In this document: positions 39,594 to 51,500 of the stretch, in pieces
How positions within the stretch are numbered: position 1 is the stretch's first letter
How the letters are laid out: each line of letters starts with the position of its first letter
From: Hofstenia miamia
Taxonomy: Eukaryota > Xenacoelomorpha > Acoela
Assembly (NCBI GenBank): GCA_004352715.1
Contig: SCFE01000055.1
Coordinates: 1,120,124 to 1,184,123 of the forward strand
Length of the DNA: 64,000 nt
Direction: 5' to 3'
Notes under the pieces: model-generated
Told to the model about the DNA's origin: nothing
Database searches by the model: none
The model's input: the letters and a program-made list of their open reading frames with translations, nothing else
Position numbers and translations under genes: made by a program

Positions 39594-42500
39594 GGTGAGA
39601 TGAATAAGGCCCAGCTGGTAATAAGACTAACTTGCAATATCTCGGAAACTATAGAATAGATTTAGACGCGACAAAAACGAAATGAAAATATAGTTAATTT
39701 TGAAGAGGTGTCAGAAGTTTTAATGATTTTGATTCGATAAATCCGANCCCCCCCCGGGTCTAAAATGCTCTTTTTTAACAAAATTCGATAAAACTTTGTT
39801 GGGTTGTAGTATGACATGTTACCATCAAGAAAAAAAGGTACCATCGTTTTTGGTCAATTGGTCTTGTGATGACGTCATCATTTTATGTCGGGATAGCTGA
39901 TTTTAGCATTTTTGGAACAAAAATTGAATAAAAAGCATCTTATACATATTTTTTGATGTATATTTGGATACTTATAACATAATTGGTTTCCAAACACCAT
40001 TTGGTTAAAATTTGAAAAGATTTTGAGCATTATTTATTGCAAAAATGGAAAATATGACGTCATCGCATGTTGTAAAGTAAACCTTTTTCCAAATTTTTCA
40101 TTTTTTGAACCACAAATTGATATAAAAACAAAAAGGAAAATTTTTTTCATTGATTTGTGTTAATATTTGTGACATAATACATTGGAAAACCTACGTCTCA
40201 AAGCTTATAGAGACAAAAATATTGTGCTATAGCCTTAAAAAACTAGGTATTTCACCGTTTTTTTACAAAAATTTGGCCAGTAGACCTCCGGAAAATGCTT
40301 ACAGAGGAAAAAGTACAGGTCCTTTTGACTCAAAATTTTCAGGGATTGGTTATAGATAAATTTTGTTCACTGAGTCGAAAAATTTAGTTGTGTAATGGGG
40401 TCTAAAAAAAGTTATAAAAAATCTAAGGACAAGGGGGGCAATTTTGCCCCCCCCCAACTGGAATAGGGTTAACTCCAAATAATTATAATCAGCTAAAAAG
40501 TATTGTTATAAAAGAATTATAATTGAATATTACAATTAATTGCTATCACTTCATTGGCTGCAGATCAGCCATATTTTTCATTAGGGCCTTTAATACTAGT
40601 TTTTATAAGAGATCCCGCTGGTACCACATTTTGAAATGCTTGCTTTGTTACAGCATCTCACAGTTTATTGAAGGCAATGACTTCAATTTCAATAAATCCC
40701 GTTTCTGAACTAAATTTGCAAAGTGCAAGCATTGTAAGTCCTCAAACAAATATCAGGTATTCATTATTTAAATTAGCAAAGAGTAGAAACTGAAGAGAAT
40801 GTATATTAAAATTAAAAATTTGCTCTGTTGAAATCAAATTTATTACATGTTTACCACCGAACATTGTAATATATTGCATGTATATATAAAAAAGCATTAA
40901 GTACAACTGAATAAAAATGTAACAATGCTTCACAAACAAAACTACACATTATAATCAATAGTATTCGGTAATTTACAAGCACCAAGTGGGGATTTTGATA
41001 ATGAAAATACTTTAAAGTGATAAAAACATTCAACTGTTCATCCAGAACATATTAAACACTCTATCTGAACTAAGAATCTTTCAAAAAATGTAAGAATCAC
41101 ATCTTTTATAGTTTCTTTGCAGCGATATATTTTTCCATTAAACATTCACTTTGAAATCGGGTGACAAGCGCAATTTAAAATAGAAGACTTGATTTTAATC
41201 GCAGAGTAGATGATAAATTAAAATAGCTGGAATAAGAATTTAACAGTATATTGTCCAAAAATGATTTTATATGAGCATGGAGATCGTAGGTATCCAGATA
41301 AATTTGTTTTGAAATGCGCAAAATTTGTTTGTTCATGTTGTGTACCATGAATATAATTTTTGATGAAACCTAAATAATCTTCAGATATAAAAGTTGAAAA
41401 GTTCCATAAAGATCCAAATTTGTCTACATATTTCATTGCATGATAAAAAAATGAATGCATGTTGAAAGAACAATTGTTTGTGAAATACATTTGTACAATT
41501 TTTTTCTGCAAACTGCTGAAGATAAGTGGCTGCTTAGTTTTTATCTGATGCAGAAATGAATTGTTTGATCCACAACCCAAACTAATTTTACAAGTAGTAG
41601 CACATGGTTGAAAATTTTTGCAGGTAGTACATTTCTTAAAGCAGCAAAAGAATAATTAGTAAAATGATCGCCATTCACTTGCCTTCCAGTGTTTATATGA
41701 ATTTGTTGAACGAGGAGTTGGATGTATACAACCTGGAAGCTTTGATAATAAAACTTTATCTACTGCATTTTTCCCATTAATATCTACATAAAGAGCATGC
41801 TGAAGATTTAAAAAAATTTGGTTGCCTACTGCTGCACTATTCCCAAGCATACTGAATGCTCTTAGTCAATAGAAATGAGTTTTCCAAACTAAAGTTGGTA
41901 ATATTTGAAAAGGGCGAAAGGTCTTTAACACCACGAAATTTTCTTTGCTCTGATATTGTTCTTTTGCCATCATTATATAAATCATTATGGTTTCTTCGAG
42001 AACAGCTAAACATTGCCCAATCCAAATATTCTACTCGCACAAAGCAGTCAGGACAGCCGTCATAAACATTAGAATATACATGCTGTCGAACCTGCGCTCT
42101 TACAACAGCCTCACAGGTTACTCCAAGAAAACGAATGTTAAAAACATCTTTAATTTGCTGTAAAACATTTGTTCCAAAATTGAATATGTTGATTTTAATA
42201 CTTTAGCCATGCATCACAAAGTTGTAAGGGATTCAAATTGACTGGTTTTGTGCTAATTTGTTGATAATTCCCAACAATTTAAGTTGTTAACTTAAAACAT
42301 ATAAATTGCACATCACTGATTTCCAATCTAATTTGATTAATTTCATTTTGCCCACAGTTATTAGCAATTACTCAATAAAATTACAGTAAGCTAATTTGAA
42401 GGGCTAATAAACAAAAAAGCCATCTGGTGTAGTAGATTTAACAACTCCCAATGTTTGCTAATATAATTAGTCAATATCGTTCTTCTATGTACAATACAGT

Positions 42501-45500
42501 AGTTGGTCTTTAGGCATTGCTTACAAAAATGCGAGAAGAATTGTAAAACGGTACTGAAAAATGTCATACCTATTAAGTTTAGAGAATATTAGTCATATTT
42601 CGACATTGATTCGCCCAAGCCTCAGCTGAGCAATTCTATTTCTATTTTTACTAATATAATCACTGATTACCGTTTATTATAGATTTTATTATAGAAAAAT
42701 CTATCATGAACTTATTATAGGCTTTAATTTTATATTTTCTCTTAAAAAGCTATAATCAAGATTTTTTCAAAATGTAATTTCGAAAATAGTTAATTGCACT
42801 GCAGAATTAATCGAGTTTTCAAAATATCAGGGAGAATTCTAGATCTTTTTGACATTGACAGATAGCCAGCTTTTGAAAAAGCACGTTCTGCAACTCCCGG
42901 GGAAGGCAGAATCCCCAAAATATATTGAGCAACTCGAAAAGCCAATGCAGTTTTGTATAGACGAAAAAAATGGAATGCCGAGAGATTCTCATTGATTTCT
43001 GTTGTAAGCTTTCTCAATTCTTCTGAAAAAGTATCCATCATAAAGTCTGGTGCTCTAAAGTCAGTTTGAAAATTGAATGCGTCATCCAAATTGTCAACTT
43101 GCACTATCCCTGAAGCGTGGTTATGTAGATTTATCATCTCATGTTGGCAAGCTAGATTCTTTAAGTACTTCTCAGCTTTCTCTAACTCTTCCAACTGTAA
43201 AATAGCTCTGGCATTTTTGATGGGTTTAGAAGTGCAGCTGCGAGTATAACATCTGGGAACGCTTGGAACCGATTTCCATTATCCATATAATTAACAATAA
43301 GTACGGCAAAATTTCTAACTGTTTGATACATTGATTCCATTTGGGATCCTCTTAATACCACAGTCATTAATTTCCGCACCATGAAAATAACCGAGTCTGT
43401 AATAAGTTCACTTGATTTGAAAAACTTACCCATGTTTTTCAGTTTGGTTAGCAAATCATACATGTCAGTAATAACTTTGCTATCTAGTTTGGAGTAAGCA
43501 GAATATGAAAAGTTCCGTGCTGTTTCCACGTCTTTTATATGATTTTGTAAAAATTGACCTTGGAAGAAATGGCCATATCTTCATGTATCACAGAGTGAAG
43601 GACATTTAGATGATCTGCAGAAAGAGTTCACTTGTTGAAAGAATCGCAAATTTCGTTTGGCACTCAAGACAAATAGGTTCATTTTATGTGCGCCACATCC
43701 CACAAAAGTAATGCCAATAGTGGAGGAATTGAGTTCTGCACCAGAACTTGCAATATAAAAGCAATATTCTTCATTTTCTTTAAATTCTATGGCATTCTTG
43801 AAGTTTCGACAGGATGCTGCCATGGCGTTGCAGTTAACGGACAGTTGTTTGGCTCTAAGCAATTCTTTCTGGAGCTACTCTCTAGTTCAGATGACGTTAT
43901 AACAGCTTTGGAAGAACACACCGCTTTGAAATCTATAACTTGCACAATCTGATTAAAATTGTCATTAATGAAGGAAACAGTAATCGCCAGAATTGTATTG
44001 TTCCTGTTGTCAGTCTAATGATAAAGTTGAACTTCATAATGAATTGCGTCCTTCAATCTAGTGAGTTGTGTTTCTTTCAGTTTCAACATGTCGGACTAGA
44101 TGGTTTTATAATCAGGAACACTTGATAATTTCTGTACAGATTTGAGAAAAAGTTTGCAGTTTTTTTTCTGAAATAAATTTAGAGGTAATGTAGTTCTTGG
44201 GAAGTAAAAAGCAGTATCCATTTGGCTATCATTCGAGGGAATTAATGATCCACTTGCACCAATTTTTAATTGATTTGTTTTGTTATTGAAGTAATCAGGA
44301 TGTTTGGCAGCAAAATGACGAGTTACTCTGTTCATGAAGTTTGTATCGTTAATACCTTCTATGTCTTTATTGCATAGTGTACAGTAGTAATGAGCTTTCT
44401 TGGGAGCTTTTTTCAAAATTGTAGACATTTGCTGTCTTTTTTGGACATTGGCGGGGCCATTTTCCTGAAATAAATGGTTAGTTTGATAAAAGGCAATTAA
44501 ATGAACTGAATTGTTTGAACGGATACAAGTGAAATATAAATTGACACGTGAGTTGAAAGAATTTTCCCGTCGTCTGTGTGGTGAATTTTGTGGCGCCAGT
44601 CCAAGTCTGTCAATCCAGTAAACTTGCTGTACATGTATGTTAATTTAATTCTATAAATTAAAGACTACCATCGTGAATATAGCTGGCTATGATAGTAAAT
44701 CTAATATAGAATTATTGTTTCATTGTAGATTTGTATATAGTAATTCTATAATACTCTATAATAGTATTTCTATCTATGGTCATCTCTTTTAATAATAAAC
44801 TAGCAGTCAGTTAATATCCATCCAGAACAACCACAACGTTCAAGGTACTGGTGTATAAAGCCCTCAAACTAAAAGTCTTTATAAAAACACATTTTCTTCA
44901 TGAAATAAAGTTTCAAAACCCTGAAAGATCATTTATAATGTTTTTATCCTTAAATTAAGTAGTTATAGTGCCTATAAATGCAAAGTTACAGCGTCATCTT
45001 TTTTTGAAGTAGTTTGGAATGCTTGAAATTCCAATTTCGTGTAATGTGTATTTAACTTCTAATGTACTGAGTAATGGAAGCTTCATTTTAGCACATATTT
45101 CCTTGATCGTCACATGCTGTCATAAGATGACTTCACTTTCGATTTTAGCCAAACATAATAGGTCAAAACTCTTGATTAGCTCATGAAATATGCTTTATTT
45201 CTTGTAGTTTGTAAAGCTTTCTGTATTTTTTCCAAATTGTTGTGCAAAAAATTTGATTTGACAAAGCTTATGTTTAGATGCGTTTCTTTCTTTTGATGGT
45301 AATCTTCCTGATGAACATTACAATGGCAGTCTGCGGGATTGTGTTCAAACCAAGTTTTCCAACATATTTCTTGATGCTATTCATTTCTAACCTCATTTTG
45401 TATTTTACTTTTTATGTTATAATGAAGGTAAGAATTCAAATTTTAATATTTGATTTTTCAAAATTCACGTTGTTGCTGTTATATTTAAGCTAAATACAAT

Positions 45501-48500
45501 CTACTCAAAATATTGATAAATTTTAACCCAACCCATCTGATGATTTTTGTACAATTGTAACAAACCTATTTTTAGTTTCTAGTTTGGGCATCGGACCAGG
45601 ACACGTGGAATCAATTAAGGCGAAATCAGTTCAGATAAATCAGGCTAATTTAACTACAAAACAATGTATTTTCGTAATCAGTCTAAAATCAGAATCATTA
45701 AAAGTAATGACAAGGGAAGTGACTAGGCAGTACTCATTAGATTAAACCTAATCTTAAATGACAGCATCATGATATTGCTTATGAATGGTTGTGCAATGAA
45801 TCAGAAATTTATTGAAGGTCGTCTGGGTCACTTGGTCAAATTTAAGCAATAAACAAATGAAAGAAATTTATTTCACAAAGAGGCTCGTCTCAATAAAGTC
45901 ATTATTACGTAAATTTTGAATTACACAAATGCCATGTGTATCTTATATAGTTTTACTGGTTGTAGAAGTTTTTATGTTAAGTTTTGTATGCTTCCGTTAT
46001 AGGGCCCTCGGAATTTACTTTATTAGTTCAAACAATGTCTTTGCAACCCGAATCTAATTTCAAATGTAGTTCTTGTAATAACCAGGGTGGTTCAAAATTG
46101 ACTTTAATTTTCTTGAAAATTGACAAAATATTAACAAAAAGTAGCGTTTATTGACATTTGAGCTTTTTACAGTTATATATAACTGAAATGTATTTTTCAA
46201 CATTTTCAGAAATGAAATTGCTATCTTTTTGAAGGAGTTTCTTCAACTGTGAGAAAAATCTTTCAACTTTCACGGATGTTGGAGTACATAACTGAAGTTT
46301 ACCATATATTTCTGGGCTAATATTCGAGTTTGTCATATCTATGATCTTCCCAATACCACAGCCAGGTAATCGGCCTTTTAAGCCGAGATTGCCAAATCTT
46401 TTAAAGTTTGCCATGCGTCCTTAATGGTGAAACACCTTTCTTGCATTTTATCCAGGGTCTCTATCAGGATTGAGTAATCTTGAGAAATTTCCATAAGTCT
46501 TCTAGGCAGTACAGGGTTGTTTACCGCACGTTTTGCTTTATTGAGAATAACACCCACATTGTCTAGTGAGTTCTCAATATCCACTATGGCTGGTAAATTT
46601 TTTCGTGTAATATAATGCTGCTGAAAGCTAACTTGACCAGAGCTTTCACTCTAGCTATGACAGGATTGACGTTATCATAAAATGACTGAATTTTTCCTGC
46701 ACAGTTGTTAATTAAATGGGCTGTGCATGTTATAGACCTGAACATGGATTAACTTCCTTAAAAATCCACATAGCTGTGGTATTGTACCAAGTGGAATCAG
46801 ATGAATAGGGAAATATTTTCGCGATTTACCCCCAAAAAAGAGTACAAATTCCTGTACAGCTGATATGACTGTACCAGAGTTGGAATTTGGTTGGGCGTAA
46901 AGTTGGTTTGGATCGGGCTTGGGCCGGATTTTCGACATAGCAATTTGGGCCGGACTTGGGCCTAATGTTGTAATTGGTATTTGAAATACAAGAAAAAATT
47001 CACTTGAAAACTTAAACTTTGCAAATGACAAAAAACATTCTCTTTAAATTAAATCAGCCCTGCATTATTGCCTTGTGCAATACTTCTAACATCTAAATTT
47101 TGTCTGCTACTAGCAAAGAGCAATTAGGAAAATCCACTTACATTGTGTTAATGTGATGTAATTTGGTGGAGAATTTTAGTAATTGAATATATAAGAAGTG
47201 ATATGTTCTCTAAATGATAAAAAGGATGATTGCAATCATGGAAATAATTTGTTGTGGCAATACTTATGTTACTAAATTAGTGGTGGCGGTAGGAATAACT
47301 TACGGAATTTGACATATAATTCATTGCATCAGCTGGATTTGGACCTTTAAAAATGAGGAAAGTTGGCAAAAGTTCGCCATTGGCGTTCCCACAAGGAAGA
47401 AAAGTTGTCAATGTGCCTCTTTCTGCAGTTTGAATATTTTATTTAATGTCACTTTTTAAACTAAACCATGAATTTACAAAGTGTTATTAAGGTTATGTTA
47501 CAATACATTTTGATATTTAGAGATATTCCGGAGAACATGTTTCGCTGTTTTGTTTTCTTCTTCTTTTGTCTTCCATCATGTTTTGGTTAACTGCTGCCTA
47601 TTTTTTCTTGTCACTGCAGACGAATTGGATGGTAATCTTTTTTATTGTTTTACTATAGCATGTTTTACCTAGTACTTTACTGGCCTATTTCTGGTGGGTT
47701 TGAATAGATTTGCAAAAACGCTTTTAAGACTTCTTGTGGAATAATGGTTTCCAGTAGCTTGTTTTGGAGACCAATTATATACTTTTCAGTTTCCAAATTT
47801 TAAGTGAACAATAAGCATTAAGATCATTGAGGTTAATTTTACCAGCCCATTAAATTCCGGGATTAATATATTATAATTCTTGATTTATGGTCAATTCATA
47901 TTTTCACTAACCTATTAAACAATCGAGTTCGGCTCAATTTTTTTTATTGTGAAAAATTTTTAACAAAGTTTTCAAATAAAAGTTCTTTTCTTTAATTCAT
48001 TTAAATCATTTATTTTTTCAATCGCTGCTTCACCTGTTTTAACAAATATTGAATTAGTTGTTTTCTCAAGATAATTTGAAATGCATTTATATCCATGTAA
48101 ATAATCCAATTATAAACCAAAAAATGAAATCCTGTGAAATTCGAATCCGATCTTCGGATAATCTAACCTGTAAAATTCCAAAATTATATATAGTTTTTAT
48201 ACCATTTTGAAGAAACAATTATTAAGTTTTGAGTAAAACAAAAGAGCAGTGTAAAAAATATATATTTTGCTATTTGTGGGCAGTTTTTCTGAGTATTGCA
48301 GATGTTTCTATTATATTATAGTGATTACAGAAATAATTATATTGCGTTGATGTTGGTTATTGTCCTATTGCCTTTTACATCACTATCATTGCAATATCAA
48401 TTAGAGTCTCCTAAACAACGCTTAGTTATTTTTGTTGTCATGAAGTTTGTGTTTTTATATCTCCTGCACGGTTTCGCATTCAACTTCAAAATGAATTTGA

Positions 48501-51500
48501 GGCTGCTTGCGCTTACCAGTGTTAATAAACCCTCCTCAATGATGTCTTATATACCAACGTAAACCTTTAATTTGCTGATAACTCTACCACATAAACAATA
48601 TTACCATCACATCTGCTGCTTTTGACGAAATTGATCTGTTTGGAGTTCCGGAAAGGTTTCCACCATTCTAATCAATTTAACTGTACGTATATACACTAAA
48701 ATTGTGTAGCGCCTCCCCCAGTGAAGCAGCTAGAGCTACAAGAATATATTAACCATTAAACAATTTTAAAATAAATTCCTGACTTGCTTACTCACCTATT
48801 CATAGTTGAATTTTTTGTAAGTACGGTATGCTTTTTTTGCCAATTTATATTGGATTTTGGAAGAATCGCCAGAAACCAAAGAAGCTTGTTGCTGAACTCC
48901 TGTGTTCTGTTCTTGCAATCATCATACTGGTAATTTAAATGAACAGGATCTAACTTTGTACCAACTACCAATTTTGATGATTTTACAAACCATTCGTCTT
49001 AATAATATGATTTTTTTCTTGGCTAGTTTGGGTATTCAAAATTATTGTCATTGTATTAATAACATACATAGTAGCTCAGTAAACTTTCAAGCCATTGTTC
49101 AGTTTTAATGATCTCCACAAATATTGACAATATATTTGTTGAAGATATTGAACTTGTAATCAGCATTTATGGAGAACTATACAATACTACACTAAATGAT
49201 TTTTTGAGTAATTTTTTAACTCTGAAAAAAACAACATAGTTATTATTCTGAGATAATGTGATATGCCGATGGGGGGATGTAAGGCTTCTAAATTCTTGAT
49301 TTGATGACAACAATGAGGAATGAATGCTTAATTGCTTTATCTTCACAATGACACGATACTAAAACTGTGGATTCGGAATTTTCTCAGTAAAAAGTAATTT
49401 GTAAATGCTAGGCTTTCAATTACACATGTAGAATCATCCAAGAACTAAAATGTGTTTTTAGCTGTTAATTATCTAATCACGTCGACTAGTTTACTGAAGT
49501 TTTGGATTCGATTCTCTACGTATTGCGTTCTTATATATCTATACAATAGTGTAAATCAATAACTAATGTCAGCGATGTAAATATTACATATTTTAGTCTA
49601 AAATTGAACAAAACGAAATAGAAAACCATTCAGTTAATGTTCTAATACAGGTTTATTAACACGTTGGCTGCCATGTGACCCGTCGGCTTGTCACACCTAT
49701 TTCTATTTATGTACCGCGTGACCCGCCAGAAGGTCACAGGCTAAAATATTTTGAAGCGAAATATTTTTGTTGGCATTCGGCGTAATACATTGTAAATATG
49801 TTGTGGCACATCAGGAATATCTATTTTCTGCATATTTATGGACAATATTCTGATAATCACATACTCGGATAATAAAAAGACCTACTGAACTTGTATATTT
49901 ATTTTACACAACATATAAAGATAAACTAATGAAAAATCTTTTTATTTTAATATGACATATAAATAAAAAAAATTAATGGAATATTTAGTGGATTTTATTG
50001 AGGCATAATAAAAAAAAGTACTGAATTTCTTCATTGTACTCCACAAAAGGAGATAAACTAATAAAAATGCCTTTTTGGAATATAACCTATAAATAAACAT
50101 AAATAAAAATTGAACATTTAGTGGATTTTATTGAAACATTCTAAGCATAATGTTGGCTTTCCTTCGCATTTTTCACAATATGTCGATACCTTTCTACTTT
50201 TTTTCATNGGCTAAAATTGTTGAGTGCCCGCCGGCAGGTCACGCGGCACACATGGTATATGTATTATTTAAATACAGTGCCGCGTGACCTGTCCGTAGGC
50301 ACAGCGTAAAACAGTATACAAATAACCCAATTTAACCTAGTAATGTCATATATTACTGTAAAATTATATTCAGCAAAGATAAAGTACTTAAAATACCGTT
50401 GGCACTATGGAAATAATTAATTTAATACACTGCGGCAGCCAACGTGTTAACACAAGAAACCCAAACCTAAAATTAAGAATGCAGTATAAGCATCTGTGCA
50501 AAATGTCGTGAACCAAGGGGATATAAGAAATATATAAATTGTAGTAGTTTTTAGCTAACAGTTTCTCATTAAAATAAATGTTGTCTTTAAACGACTGCTC
50601 AAAATTATGTACAAACTGAGGATATATGTACAAACTCCAAAAATGCAATGATCCATTCACAATGGTTGTTATATAGTCTAAATCGAAATGTTTTTCAATT
50701 ATATATACATCACCAGTTTGTTCAAAGTCGGACTTTACAGTGCAGAATTTTCTTTGAGATATGTTTCCAGTTGAACTTGTGTTCTGTATTTGTCACGTAT
50801 ATTAAAATTTTCTACAAAATTGAACTCTAATCGGTTTTCGGAGTGCGATGATCTGGGGTTATTTTACAACGAACTTCACAAATATCATCCTGATGGGAAA
50901 CTTCTACAAAGCCGTACGAGCATTCCGGACTTTAAAATCGTTTGTTCCTGGTAGACAATATTTTCCTGAATTCGCAAAATGCGTGACCCATAGTGAATTC
51001 AGTAACTAATGGTGAATTAAGGTTTTCAGCACGTTCAAACGACATTTTAAAATGGGTTAATGCCTATTTTCTCAGTTTGTATATGATTGATTATGACGCT
51101 AACCAATCAAATATTTGAAATGGGATGTGGTAATAAAATTACGAATGTTAACATTTAATTATTTTAAAAATAAAGTTAAAATTCTTTGTAATCTAATTAA
51201 AATCTATCGATTTTGAAGTTTATTTGAAATTAATTTTTTCATGAAAAAACCCCATTCTTGTGCTGCTGAGTGGGTTGCATTTTATCCCATCACGCAAGAC
51301 AAGCTTATGCTTATATAGAAGTGGATAAAAATGTCCCAATGAGCATGAAAGAGTTAATTTTTTTAGTGTTCAATTTTTTGCATAAAATTCAGACGCCCCT
51401 GGTCGACTAAGGTCCGCTAAAGTCTGATGACTGAAGTTAGCAATTCTAAGTTTGAGCAATAACTACCAGTATTCAATTTTAATTATGTTTGACAATATCT

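Larger units (their letters stand above)
39049..39746. repeat. Long inverted repeat (arms about 95 nt) around a simple-sequence core
   Basis: The left arm at 39049-39145 (ATCGGATTTATCGAATCAAA ... GTCTAAATCTAT) matches the reverse complement of 39657-39746 over about 95 nt at roughly 85-90%. Landmarks are CCTCTTCAAAATTAACT and ATTTCGTTTTTGT. The core holds the drifting hexamer array and a TA microsatellite. The right arm is followed by an N and a C-homopolymer. It could be a foldback element or a MITE whose centre was taken over by simple sequence. Confidence 0.8.

Noticed and set aside
41218-44428. CACTA and hAT blocks as one fusion element
   Set aside because: The domains belong to different superfamilies and about 600 nt of unrelated sequence separates them.
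48130-48165. TTCGAATCC words as tRNA B-boxes
   Set aside because: No matching A-box or cloverleaf arms around these or other similar words in the window.
48296-48562. Hydrophobic 88-codon ORF following a TTGCAG, considered as an extra SIDT exon
   Set aside because: Exons E and F join in phase without missing family residues, and the ORF resembles no SIDT segment.
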